48,504 nucleotides of DNA, taken from the IMG/VR virus record IMGVR_UViG_3300009146_000016, positions 1 through 48,504 of that record; one strand, 5' to 3'. Source of the stretch: a virus. The notes beneath the pieces are model-generated. The model was not told the origin of the DNA. It saw nothing but the letters and a program-made list of their open reading frames with translations, and made no database searches. This document shows, in pieces, positions 15,784 to 24,318 of this stretch. Position numbers and translations under genes: made by a program. Position 1 is the first letter of the stretch, and each line of letters opens with the position of its first letter.

Positions 15784-16172
15784 CATTCCAGTAAGTCTGG
15801 TGGTGTAGTGACAAAGCTCTTCACGTAGCTGTCGAACGCCTGATGAGACATATTCAGGTTCTGATCGGATGGGCCTTCATTCATGAGAGCTTGTCCGAGC
15901 GCAAATCCAGTGTTCGTGTCTGCGAAGCCATATGTCATTTCTTTGATTGCCGCTTCGTCAGCGGGATAATTATGACGCTGTAAGACTTCTGCTGCAACAT
16001 CATGCAGAGAACGGTAAAGCTCCTCTCCTACAGCATTGATCTTTTGCATGTCCCCCGGAACCTGGGTAGATTGTAGTTCATCCGGAAGTTGACCGTGCTT
16101 CCTAACTGCTGGCTTCCATGGATCGATCTCGCCATCCACGTAGTCACCCATTTGTACCTTATCGAATCCCAT
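15783..16172 (-). CDS. Hypothetical protein, 129 aa, paralogue of the 120 aa gene
   Basis: It shares the FADTxxGxA pattern and the following roughly 45 residues with the adjacent 120 aa product. ATG 16172 lies directly behind a reversed repeat copy with no other ribosome site. ATG 16151 (MGDYVDGEIDPW), preceded by AAGG, is a credible alternative that would remove 7 residues. A perfect hairpin (16190-16215) precedes the repeat. Function unknown; probably a late structural or assembly accessory. Confidence 0.62.
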   Translation of the reverse strand: MGFDKVQMGDYVDGEIDPWKPAVRKHGQLPDELQSTQVPGDMQKINAVGEELYRSLHDVAAEVLQRHNYPADEAAIKEMTYGFADTNTGFALGQALMNEGPSDQNLNMSHQAFDSYVKSFVTTPPDLLE

Positions 16173-16189
16173 GACTTTAACTTAAAGTT
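16173..16189 (+). repeat. 17-bp palindromic repeat copy, reversed orientation
   Basis: Core CTTT-AACTT-AAAG between the hairpin and ATG 16172; inverted relative to the late genes. Confidence 0.9.
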
Positions 16190-16217
16190 GAGAGATAGAG
16201 GATTTCTCCTCTATCTC
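16190..16217 (-). promoter_or_regulatory. Perfect 11-bp hairpin with GAAA loop upstream of the 129 aa gene
   Basis: On the minus strand GAGATAGAGGA pairs with TCCTCTATCTC around a GAAA tetraloop. There is no U-tract. It hides a purine-rich ribosome-site-like segment and lies next to the repeat. It is a likely RNA processing, stability or translation control element rather than a terminator. Confidence 0.55.
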
Positions 16218-16228
16218 CCTTCTTTCCT

Positions 16229-16549
16229 CTATCGTGTGTTAGCTGAGATAGCAGCAGCCAAATTGTCCGTGGACCCACGGAGTGAATCGGCTAGTGCCTG
16301 AAGTGCTGCTGGATCGACGGTTTCGCCTGAAGATGCGATTAACTCATCGATCTTTGCAACAAGCCCTTCGAGGGCAAGTCTTGCACTCTCATCCACAGAA
16401 GTGTTGCGGGCAACCTCTGCGGCTAATGCGTCAAATTCTGCTGCCATTAGAATCTCCGATGCTGTTAGGTTGATTAGTGCATTTAGAACGGCGTCCAGTT
16501 TCTTCTCAATGTTAACCAAACGGGTTCTATCTGCTCCAGAGAAGGCCAT
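16229..16549 (-). CDS. Small coiled-coil hypothetical protein, 106 aa
   Basis: ATG 16549 overlaps the terminase stop as TAATG, giving MAFSGADRTRLVNIEKKLDAV. The protein is almost wholly helical, with heptad-like leucine/isoleucine spacing and an alanine-rich end (NLAAAISANTR). It lies directly downstream of the large terminase and may be a head or tail accessory coiled coil. No domain recognised. Confidence 0.6.
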   Translation of the reverse strand: MAFSGADRTRLVNIEKKLDAVLNALINLTASEILMAAEFDALAAEVARNTSVDESARLALEGLVAKIDELIASSGETVDPAALQALADSLRGSTDNLAAAISANTR

Positions 16550-18069
16550 TAGAACACCCTTTCTCTGATTGCATTCTCGTCTACTTCGTGCCAGAACATC
16601 CATGCAGGGGCTTTAGTACGATTCACCTGAATGATATCTCCTGGCTTCGGGCGGAAACTAAGCATGTACTTGATTGTATCTAGGGCGTGGTCATTTCTGT
16701 CAATAGGCCGATCCTCCTCTTCTCCTTGCGGGTTCTTCTTCCAAAAGTAGTTACCGAACTCTTCTGGAATGAAGGTGAGTTCGTCGCAGAAATAGATAAG
16801 ACTACTCTTCGAGTCCTTATCTAGTCTAGGCATGTTGCTATATGTGTTAAGATATGCGCTCACTTTAGCAATTCCGCTGTTAATTGAATTATCCGAGGGC
16901 CGCATCTTAATAGAATAGTCCCCTTCGTACTTTTGGGCAATTGTTGTTCCGAGCGACTTATAACCAGGCATGACCTTTCGCCTAAATAAGTCTGGATCAG
17001 CGCAAATAGGGGCTTCGATATCAATAAGCCCAACATACTTAGCTCTGATCTTTCTGATCTCTCTGGCTTGGTCCTCAAAGCTCATTTCCTTCTTATAGAA
17101 GCCATCGACTACAAAGACACGACCGTATTCATCGACGAATGATAGAAGATAACAAGAGGGTACGGCCATGCCAAAGTCATAACCTTCAAGTGCGGTGATC
17201 TTATGTCTTCCGGCTGAGCGGAGTTTATCGAGGTAAGTAAGGATGAACTCACGTGGGAGCATATGAAGCTCTTCCTTAAAATTTGGATATACCAAGCCTT
17301 CATAAGATGCCCATTTACCCAACAGAAACCTGTCCCGCATCTGCCCAGTAAAGGTATCTTCAATTCCTTCAATGAAGTCCGCAGGGAGATTGTCAATGTT
17401 CTCATAGGTTGAGCCCTCAAAGAGTTCTATGATGGGCATGTTACGCCGACGATCGTACATCAGATGCTCAGTCACGGTCCCTTTGGCTAGATAAAGGTGG
17501 AGAGGTTTAATAACTCTCCGATAAAACCAATTAGAAGTAGGATTGCAAGTGACGATAAGCCACCTAGGACCAGTAGGAGGCATATCATTAGCAGTCCCTC
17601 GATAAGGAGTCGTACCACGTAGGCGTCCCATTAGGTCAAAGAAGTCTTTCTCTACGATTCCTGGGTCTTCGATCTGATCTATGCCGATCAAATCATATGT
17701 AGCTGAGAGCAAGTTGCTAGTTGTCTGGCCATCCTCAGCAGTTTTTCCTCTCTGTGCGACGTATCGAAAGTTAATTGTCGTGCCGTTGTGTAAATACAGC
17801 GTGTTATCGTCTTTTGAGGGCCATCTGCGCACGATTGACTTCGGTATCCACTTATAGAACTCTTTGCGTAGAGTATCGTTAAGTTTCGGGAAGGTTTCGC
17901 GAGCAAGAAGCATATTAGCGCCAGGATAGTCGTCAGCAACTTGAATTGCCTTAATTGACAAAGCTGCTGTCTTACCATTTCCGAAAGCGCCTCCGTAGAC
18001 TTGAATCTTAGCGCGAGATTTGTTGAATCTGTACGCAAGACCGTCCTTGTCCATGTTATATGTCGGCAT
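16549..18069 (-). CDS. terL: Terminase large subunit, 506 aa
   Basis: The ATP-driven packaging motor and nuclease. An N-terminal ATPase carries the Walker A motif GGAFGNGKT (residues 26-34), Walker B-like DLIGIDQIED (around 126-135) and the coupling segment VTCNPTSNW. The C-terminal RNase H-like nuclease has EGYDFGM as the first acidic motif and DRNDHALDTIKY near residue 470. Length is normal for the family. The start MPTYNMDKDG lies behind a repeat copy; no strong ribosome site is visible. Confidence 0.9.
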   Translation of the reverse strand: MPTYNMDKDGLAYRFNKSRAKIQVYGGAFGNGKTAALSIKAIQVADDYPGANMLLARETFPKLNDTLRKEFYKWIPKSIVRRWPSKDDNTLYLHNGTTINFRYVAQRGKTAEDGQTTSNLLSATYDLIGIDQIEDPGIVEKDFFDLMGRLRGTTPYRGTANDMPPTGPRWLIVTCNPTSNWFYRRVIKPLHLYLAKGTVTEHLMYDRRRNMPIIELFEGSTYENIDNLPADFIEGIEDTFTGQMRDRFLLGKWASYEGLVYPNFKEELHMLPREFILTYLDKLRSAGRHKITALEGYDFGMAVPSCYLLSFVDEYGRVFVVDGFYKKEMSFEDQAREIRKIRAKYVGLIDIEAPICADPDLFRRKVMPGYKSLGTTIAQKYEGDYSIKMRPSDNSINSGIAKVSAYLNTYSNMPRLDKDSKSSLIYFCDELTFIPEEFGNYFWKKNPQGEEEDRPIDRNDHALDTIKYMLSFRPKPGDIIQVNRTKAPAWMFWHEVDENAIRERVF

Positions 18070-18074
18070 TTCAG

Positions 18075-18091
18075 AACTTTTAGTTAAAGTT
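18075..18091 (-). repeat. Palindromic repeat copy that encodes a gene end
   Basis: AACTTTTAGTTAAAGTT on the plus strand. On the coding strand it reads N-F-N-stop, so the central change provides the TAA of the 90 aa gene. Confidence 0.88.
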
Positions 18092-18352
18092 ATTGATTAT
18101 GTTTGCGTCTAGATGCTGCTGATCGAGGATAACGTCAGTGCAGCCGTGATGGTCGAGAGCTTTTAGCGCCGCCCAAGGCTCTGCCATGCCCGCTTCGATC
18201 AAACCATCGTACATAGCGGTACACTCAGAGACTAGATTTCTCAGACGCGCGTAGCGCACGAGTGTCTCTCTCCATGAGAAGTTCTCATCGCGACGGATTT
18301 CGATACCAACGCGGGTGGTATCCTCAATCGCAGAGATTATGGGGGACTCCAC
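18080..18352 (-). CDS. Hypothetical protein upstream of terL, 90 aa
   Basis: No family recognised. The product is helical and acidic (SWRETLVRYARLRNLVSECTAMYDGL), without signal peptide. Its last three codons and stop are supplied by a repeat copy. It overlaps the end of the 240 aa secreted gene by 16 bases. A role with the terminase is possible from position only. Confidence 0.55.
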   Translation of the reverse strand: MESPIISAIEDTTRVGIEIRRDENFSWRETLVRYARLRNLVSECTAMYDGLIEAGMAEPWAALKALDHHGCTDVILDQQHLDANIINNFN

Positions 18353-19059
18353 GCTGCTGCAACTCCTGCTCTCGCTACATTGTTCGTGCTATCAGCTTTG
18401 ACATTGTATGATCCAGCGGTAGAGGATATAGCTGCACTTCCTCTTGATGCGCCAAGGTCATGATCGTAGGCTTCGTTTGCGTTGTTCCAAGAGTTTGAGT
18501 TATCGTTAGCTCCGGCAACGACATATAACGCGGCTCCATCTGTAGGCACGGTTATGTTATTAAATTCTATTTGATTATCAGAGCTTGCAGTCTCTTCCTC
18601 TTCGTCAACATTAGCGGTGCTGCCGCCAGTACCACTGAGACGGAAAACTCCTATAGATACATTATCGTCTAAATTGGCGTCAAAGTCAACACTTATATCT
18701 GCGGTGGTGCCTGATGCAACTGCGCGACAATTTATGCGTGCCTTAGCTCCATTGATGTTTGTTGAGACAATATGTGTGGCATCTGAGCCATCGATTTCGA
18801 AGTCATCTACAGAGGCGTTTGTATCAAACCACGCGACAGCTACGCAAACGACTCGATCTGCTGCGGCAGAACCTATGAAGGCGTTGTTGAAGTCTGCATG
18901 GGTTGTTCCGTTACCTGTGCGCGTGTTATCTGTTTCTATCAACGAGACAGGAGAAGATGATGAGCTAGAACTACCAGAGACGTATGGATTTATCGCTATC
19001 CATGAAGATAGAGATAACGCTAGAGTGAAGAGAAGAAGAACTTTAAGTAAAAGTTTCAT
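18337..19059 (-). CDS. Secreted or surface Ser/Asn-rich beta protein, 240 aa
   Basis: The start MKLLLKVLLLFTLALSLSSW is a signal peptide, followed by a Ser linker (SGSSSSSSSP) and a beta-rich domain with many Asp/Asn/Thr residues (DDFEIDGSDATHIVSTNINGA). It resembles in composition the 261 aa secreted neighbour. ATG 19059 overlaps the stop of the S74 fibre gene (ATGA). The signal-peptide start is encoded by a repeat copy. It is probably a receptor-binding or cell-surface accessory; export versus virion assembly cannot be decided from sequence. Confidence 0.65.
   Translation of the reverse strand: MKLLLKVLLLFTLALSLSSWIAINPYVSGSSSSSSSPVSLIETDNTRTGNGTTHADFNNAFIGSAAADRVVCVAVAWFDTNASVDDFEIDGSDATHIVSTNINGAKARINCRAVASGTTADISVDFDANLDDNVSIGVFRLSGTGGSTANVDEEEETASSDNQIEFNNITVPTDGAALYVVAGANDNSNSWNNANEAYDHDLGASRGSAAISSTAGSYNVKADSTNNVARAGVAAAWSPP
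19039..19055 (-). repeat. Palindromic repeat copy inside a signal-peptide coding sequence
   Basis: AACTTTAAGTAAAAGTT on the plus strand encodes KLLLKV. The in-frame TAA of the consensus is changed to TTA. Confidence 0.88.
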
Positions 19060-21935
19060 GGATGCGCCTCAAGTTCTGTGATGCGCTTACGGAGGTTCTG
19101 TATCTCTACGATGAGATACGGAATAACCTCCTTCGCCTTGAATCTCCAAGGCTCCTTTAGTGGATCATCCCCGCCCTTCTTGACAAACTGTGGTGCGACT
19201 TCATAGAGTTCCTGCGCCTTCGGTCCAACACCGGGCTGACCCTTTATGACCTTAGCGGCAATATCAGCATCCGTTTTCCATGTGAAGTCATAGATTTTAA
19301 TTTGATCGAGAAGCTCACCTACCTCAATCTCTGACTTTAACTTAAAGTTCTCTTTCAGACGCTCATCGGAAGTGTCGTCAACACCATCGTCTACACAGGT
19401 GATGGGCACGAAGTGAGCGTCATTTTCAAACGTGCAGGTAGTTGACGCGGTGTTAGATGCTGCAGAGACAAACGCTTTGAAGTGATCGCCGTTGGCGTTA
19501 GCCTCGTACCAAGCAGCAATAGCTTCGTCGTCCATGTGCATACCAATACCGGCCACACCTGAGTCAACGTCACCGATAACGACCGCACCATCCTGTTCAA
19601 CATAAAATCTATCGGTTGGTGTGCCACTACCATCAGCCGATACCGAGATGATGATCCGTCCCGGCATATCACCAGTTGCACCAGGAGTGCCAGCACTCTG
19701 AGATTTAATCTCCGCGGCGAGGTCAGAAGAATTATTCCCATCGGCTCCACTGAAGCTGATGATACCAAGAGCGTCATTGGCCTGAACTATAGTTTCGGCA
19801 GCAACGGCAGTTCCTCGCGTCTTAACAAAATACAAATGCGGGCCGCCGGTATCGTTCGAGTAACGTACCAAGACGATTGCACTATCGTTCGTATCAAGCC
19901 CAAGAACTTGAATTGCAGGGTTGAACGTGGAGCTTTCGAAGATTGCCTGCGGACTGTCAGCAAGTGGGCCGACAAACCTGCCTCCATTACTTATGCGCCA
20001 GCGACCGAGACCGTCTCCTGAACCACCATCGGTGGTAGTAGTAAATGTCATCGCCCCAGGAATAACGTCGGTTCCGGGTGTACCGTCAACGGTAACGCTG
20101 ATACCAGCAGCATCGTTATAGTCGGTGCCATCCGCGCCCATAAACTGGATGTGCCCAAGCTGGTCGCTTGCTTGGACAATGGTGTTGGTTCCAACAGTAG
20201 CACCGCGAGACTTACCTATGTGGATCACGGGCGCGAAGGCATTAGCACTGAAACGAACAAACCCCGGTGAGCTATCGTTATGATCCACGCCAAGAAGTTG
20301 AAGTGCCGGAATCTGCGTGTCGTCTACCGTTGATAGTCCTACGCCAGCAGTTGGACCAGTTAGACGCCCTCTGCTATCAATTACCCATCTTGTTGTAAGT
20401 GTTGAAGCGCCATCAGCAGTTGTTCCAAACTGAAGGCGCGTTGGCATATCATTTGCGCCAGGTGTACCATCGACGACAGCATTTATGAACGCACCTGGAG
20501 TGCTAAGGTCAGTACCATCTGCTGCGACCCATTTGATAGCACCAAGCAGATCATTGTTCTGTACAATGGTAAAACCGTTGAGGGTCGTGGCGCGAGACTT
20601 AACAAAGAGCACTTTACCCGCGGTAGCGTCGTTATCGAAGCTAGAGATACTAACTGCGTTATCTTCCTCAGTATAACCAGTGACTTGCAGAGCAGGATTA
20701 GTTCCGCTATCTGCGCTAATCGAAGCGTTTGAGTCACCAATAATAACACGCTGATTACTGTCCCAAGTCATAGCTAAGTTATCAGCGTCGGCATTTCCAG
20801 TAGTAAGCTCAAGACGGCCCTCCATATCGTCAGCGCCTGGAGTACCTTCCACGTATGCCGTGATCTTAACAGCGTTCTGGTCCATATTAACGCCGTCAGT
20901 GACAGAGAAAGCTATCTCACCAACATCATCACCAGCTTGTGCAATTGTATAGTCTGTGCCAATCGTGGTGCCACGGGACTTACCGAAGATGAGTCGTGGC
21001 CCACCAGTACCAGCGGCCCAACGAGAGATTATGATGGAGCTAGAGTCTGCACTCGCTGTGCCGTTGACTTGGAATATGGGAGTGCGCGTGAACTCTGCTG
21101 TGACCGCGGTATGAGCAATTGCACTCACTACAACCGGAACGATTGGGTCGCTGAGGTCAAACTTCGGCTTGATCCATATACCTACGTTAGCGTCGGAACC
21201 AGTTGCCTCGATGATTGGCTTGGTATTGGTCGCAGCATTCGAGATTGTTATCTCATTTACTGCGCTCGCAACAGACGTAAAGAGAAGCAGTTCTGGATTT
21301 GCTGACTCACTGGACTTAATGCCTGTTGAGTCATCGAAGAGAAGCGAGAAGGAATCTGCGTCGATGTTAGAAACCCAAGGCGTTTGGCCAGTAGAACAAG
21401 CTTGGAAGTCAAGGGTTCCACCACCGCCACCAGATTCATAGGTTAAACAGTCTTCGTCAACAGGAGTATCAGCGGTTATTAAGTCTAGTTCTGGCTCTCC
21501 TACCACATCAGTGTCGAGGTCCCAGACTGTAGCAGAGCTAGATACAACTATATCTCCGTAGTCACCATCGGCGATAACACCACTAGCGACGGAACAAGAA
21601 GTCCACTCGAAGCCTGTGGTTCCAGAATCGTATGTGAGGCATTCGCCGTCGGCAGGAGTGTCAACAGCACTCAGGTCAACTTCGAGCAGATCAGAGTCTA
21701 GGAAGTTCGTGCTAGTAACTTCACCTACGGCATCAGCAAGAAAGTTACTTGCGATGAAGGTCTGAAGCTGGTTAGCAGTAAGTCTGACCGTGGCAGATGA
21801 CTGAACCGCTGGAAAGATTTCTGTACCAGTGAGGGCTGTACCAGCAGGAAGGTCGGTGATACGCTGCGCATATGCCGGAGAGACTAGCAGAAGCGCAGCG
21901 ACGAAACTCAACAGCTTTAAGTTAAAGTTCATCAT
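19056..21935 (-). CDS. Tail fibre/spike with signal peptide and S74 intramolecular chaperone, 959 aa
   Basis: The C-terminus carries the peptidase S74 self-cleaving chaperone: SDERLKENFKLK followed by IKIYDFTWK, GVGPKAQELYEVAPQFV and a final coiled coil (LIVEIQNLRKRITELE). This domain helps trimeric spikes fold and then cuts itself off. The N-terminus combines a signal peptide (LLSFVAALLLVSPAYA) with the fibre-type segment ITDLPAGTALTGTEIFPAVQ. The middle has four copies of a unit built on IVQ-ND-LG-I-F-ADG...VDGTPG. Repeat copies sit both at the start (NFNLK) and within the S74 motif (NFKLK). Confidence 0.78.
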   Translation of the reverse strand: MMNFNLKLLSFVAALLLVSPAYAQRITDLPAGTALTGTEIFPAVQSSATVRLTANQLQTFIASNFLADAVGEVTSTNFLDSDLLEVDLSAVDTPADGECLTYDSGTTGFEWTSCSVASGVIADGDYGDIVVSSSATVWDLDTDVVGEPELDLITADTPVDEDCLTYESGGGGGTLDFQACSTGQTPWVSNIDADSFSLLFDDSTGIKSSESANPELLLFTSVASAVNEITISNAATNTKPIIEATGSDANVGIWIKPKFDLSDPIVPVVVSAIAHTAVTAEFTRTPIFQVNGTASADSSSIIISRWAAGTGGPRLIFGKSRGTTIGTDYTIAQAGDDVGEIAFSVTDGVNMDQNAVKITAYVEGTPGADDMEGRLELTTGNADADNLAMTWDSNQRVIIGDSNASISADSGTNPALQVTGYTEEDNAVSISSFDNDATAGKVLFVKSRATTLNGFTIVQNNDLLGAIKWVAADGTDLSTPGAFINAVVDGTPGANDMPTRLQFGTTADGASTLTTRWVIDSRGRLTGPTAGVGLSTVDDTQIPALQLLGVDHNDSSPGFVRFSANAFAPVIHIGKSRGATVGTNTIVQASDQLGHIQFMGADGTDYNDAAGISVTVDGTPGTDVIPGAMTFTTTTDGGSGDGLGRWRISNGGRFVGPLADSPQAIFESSTFNPAIQVLGLDTNDSAIVLVRYSNDTGGPHLYFVKTRGTAVAAETIVQANDALGIISFSGADGNNSSDLAAEIKSQSAGTPGATGDMPGRIIISVSADGSGTPTDRFYVEQDGAVVIGDVDSGVAGIGMHMDDEAIAAWYEANANGDHFKAFVSAASNTASTTCTFENDAHFVPITCVDDGVDDTSDERLKENFKLKSEIEVGELLDQIKIYDFTWKTDADIAAKVIKGQPGVGPKAQELYEVAPQFVKKGGDDPLKEPWRFKAKEVIPYLIVEIQNLRKRITELEAHP
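19333..19349 (+). repeat. Intragenic palindromic repeat copy in the S74 domain, reversed
   Basis: Core CTTT-AACTT-AAAG, read on the coding strand as NFKLK directly after SDERLKE. Confidence 0.88.
21913..21929 (-). repeat. Palindromic repeat copy at the start of the S74 fibre gene
   Basis: Core CTTT-AAGTT-AAAG encodes NFNLKL just after the initiator codons, in the only frame without a stop. Confidence 0.9.
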
Positions 21936-21941
21936 CCTCTC

Positions 21942-22727
21942 CTATCTGTTCAGTCCACCAGTGGTGCCTGATGCGTCTGCCGTTCCTGACCAGTCACAAG
22001 TCGGGGTCAGTGTGTTAGCACCATTGATCGTTGACTCGTTACCGGCATAGTCTAACATGGCAAACGACCAACAGAACTCAGCGTTACACGTTTCGGTTAC
22101 TTCGGTAAGTCCTGTCCAAGTTGCTGTAACAGAAGGCTCCCCTGCAATACATAAACCAACAAGAGTTGACTGAGGTTGGTTTACAGCTGAGTAGGATAAG
22201 ATAAGGGCATTACTATCTGTATCTGGATCGGATTGTGTAGATGCTCCAGACCCTGTTGTTTCTGAGTTGCGCTTCAGTATAGCACAAACAACTGCACCAG
22301 TTACTGCTTCTGAGAATGTAACTGACAGGTCAATTGTTGCTGCACTACGGAGCCAAGCATTAAGACTGAAGGAACTTGCGGGGCTATTATTACCTCTGTA
22401 CGCTCCGGTGTTTACTACTCCTGTTCCACCTTGGTCAGATAGCTCAAGCATAGCCGCAGCATCGATAGACATACTGCTTAGGTTGAAGTTCGTTGCACCA
22501 TCCATACCTGCTGCCAGGGCGTAGAAGGCTACAGGATCAGTGTCAGTGAAGCCGGTGGCTATACCAGCGAATGCACCACCAGAGTATGTGGTTGCATCTG
22601 ATGTACTCTCAACACAAGTAGCAAACACATCGTGCTGAGGACGTGCTGTTATGTTGCCCTGGGATTGCGCTAGACATGGTTGAGTAAACGCAAGAAGAGC
22701 AGAGAGAGCGATGAGTTTAGTTTTCAT
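21942..22727 (-). CDS. Secreted or surface beta-rich protein, 261 aa
   Basis: The N-terminus MKTKLIALSALLAFTQPCLAQSQG is a clear Sec signal peptide. The remainder is beta-rich and acidic, with several cysteines (CVEST, VVCAILKR, GLCIAG, CNAEFCW, TPTCDW) that could form disulphides, consistent with life outside the cytoplasm. It overlaps the end of the 533 aa fibre-type gene by 11 bases. Unlike its neighbours its signal peptide is not built on a repeat copy. No family recognised. Confidence 0.65.
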   Translation of the reverse strand: MKTKLIALSALLAFTQPCLAQSQGNITARPQHDVFATCVESTSDATTYSGGAFAGIATGFTDTDPVAFYALAAGMDGATNFNLSSMSIDAAAMLELSDQGGTGVVNTGAYRGNNSPASSFSLNAWLRSAATIDLSVTFSEAVTGAVVCAILKRNSETTGSGASTQSDPDTDSNALILSYSAVNQPQSTLVGLCIAGEPSVTATWTGLTEVTETCNAEFCWSFAMLDYAGNESTINGANTLTPTCDWSGTADASGTTGGLNR

Positions 22728-24318
22728 TTGCTGCGTTGTCCTGATAGAAGAACTGAACAGAAGTTATGAAGGCACCACCATTGTAGTTATCACCACCAGC
22801 ATCAGCATCGCGCGTTACACGACAGACGAGTGAGTCTCCCTCTGCCCATGTACCTGCTGGAGTTAGTGCTGTAACTCGTGCGGTTGATTGCGCTCTTTGC
22901 GCGCCAACAGACGTATCGGTTACTGTGTCCACAGTAGGGAAAGCATTAGCATTTACGTCATCACCATCCCCGAAGGATACACAAGCCATTGCGAAGATCA
23001 CATCATCTGTTGCGTCAGTTGCTGTGTCACCTATCCAATTGATAACTGCTTGAAGATCGACTGACTCATCTGCACTCTTTGGTGGTTTGATGAGGAAATA
23101 CATTCCTGTGTCTGTTGCGGCGATAGTGTTGCAAGCACGATAGAATACGTCATTGGAGCCACTATCTAAAGCTGCTTGCATACCACATGCAGCTACCGCG
23201 CCACCAGAAGGAAGTGAGGCAGAGCCCGCAAGCATAGTGATGACTTGCTCACCAGCGAACTTGATAGCCTTGCTGTCCTTGGTCGGGGTCTCGGCAAAGT
23301 CGACGACTTGCGTGGCGCCCGATATCGTAAGCGCGAGCCCGCCGTCGCCCTCGGTGTCCGTCTCGAAGGTTATGTCGTCGGTGTTCTCAGCTTCGAAATT
23401 CAGGCTTTCGTCGCCCGGCCCGCTATAGGTAAAAGACCCCTGACTGTCGTTCCCCAACCCGAAACCGAAGCCCACGTCAGCCTCGTCACGGAGGGAGAAC
23501 TCGATGCTGCCGTCGTTAGGGTCGAGCGCAACTTCGACCTTTATGTCCGGGTTATTTTCTAGCGCAACGGTGAACTCACCATCGTCGCCACCGGCATCCC
23601 CGACAAGGAACCGGAAGCCATTTCGCTCAACGTCGTCACAAGGATTGCTTGGCGCACACGTCTCTTGGTCTGGCGCTGTGAACTGCACGTAGCCACGATA
23701 TATCCCAGGATCACCAATCGGGTCGGGTTCTTCGTAGAACGAAGTAATGTTGACGAACATCGCTTCGGCGCTATCGCCGTCCGGGTGAAGGTTGATGCCT
23801 TCGGCGGCACCAAGCCTGACAGGGTTCCCGGTCGCCGCGTTCGTCAAGGTCAGATAGTTGACGGCAGAGGTCACGCTCGTGAATAGCAACAGGGACGGGT
23901 TGCTTGCTTCGCTCGATTTAATGCCATCGCTATCATCGAAGGCGATGCTTAGATCGAACTCGTTGAGCGCCGTGAATACGTTGGCTGCGCCGAGGAGAGC
24001 GAAACTCTCATCTGTCATCAACGATGCCAAGTTGGCATACGATGGTGTGGCCGTGAATGTGTCGAAACCGCTACCGCGCGTTACGCCAGCCCAAGAGGTA
24101 AGGTCAGCATCGAGAGGTTGTAGGACTGTGTTGAGTCCTGTGACTGTACACTTGTTTGTAGTGCCGGACTGAACGCATGGAAAGATATCTGCGCCAGCTA
24201 TGGTGCCCGCAGCCGGGAGTGCGGAGATAGCTACATCAGCAGCATGAAGCGGCGTTGCTAGAAAGAGCAGCGCCGCTGTCAGCTTTAAGTTAAAGTTACT
24301 CAATCGTGATATCATCAC
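22717..24318 (-). CDS. Fibre-type protein with signal peptide, 533 aa
   Basis: After a signal peptide (LTAALLFLATPLHA) comes VAISALPAAGTIAGADIFPCVQSG, the tail-fibre N-terminal pattern shared with the S74 fibre. The body is beta-rich and strongly acidic (DSDGIKSSEASNPSLLLFTSVTS also resembles the S74 fibre's DSTGIKSSESANPELLLFTS). The C-terminus is a distinct beta domain. Start choice: ATG 24318 or 24315 inside the preceding gene's end; a TTG at 24303 would begin directly at the repeat-encoded SNFNLKL. The region 23250-24000 looks richer in G+C than its neighbours, hinting at recombination. Confidence 0.68.
   Translation of the reverse strand: MMISRLSNFNLKLTAALLFLATPLHAADVAISALPAAGTIAGADIFPCVQSGTTNKCTVTGLNTVLQPLDADLTSWAGVTRGSGFDTFTATPSYANLASLMTDESFALLGAANVFTALNEFDLSIAFDDSDGIKSSEASNPSLLLFTSVTSAVNYLTLTNAATGNPVRLGAAEGINLHPDGDSAEAMFVNITSFYEEPDPIGDPGIYRGYVQFTAPDQETCAPSNPCDDVERNGFRFLVGDAGGDDGEFTVALENNPDIKVEVALDPNDGSIEFSLRDEADVGFGFGLGNDSQGSFTYSGPGDESLNFEAENTDDITFETDTEGDGGLALTISGATQVVDFAETPTKDSKAIKFAGEQVITMLAGSASLPSGGAVAACGMQAALDSGSNDVFYRACNTIAATDTGMYFLIKPPKSADESVDLQAVINWIGDTATDATDDVIFAMACVSFGDGDDVNANAFPTVDTVTDTSVGAQRAQSTARVTALTPAGTWAEGDSLVCRVTRDADAGGDNYNGGAFITSVQFFYQDNAANEN
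24281..24297 (-). repeat. Palindromic repeat copy at the start of the 533 aa fibre gene
   Basis: Core CTTT-AAGTT-AAAG, encoding NFNLKL in the open frame. It also forms the stop region of the 44 aa gene. Confidence 0.9.
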
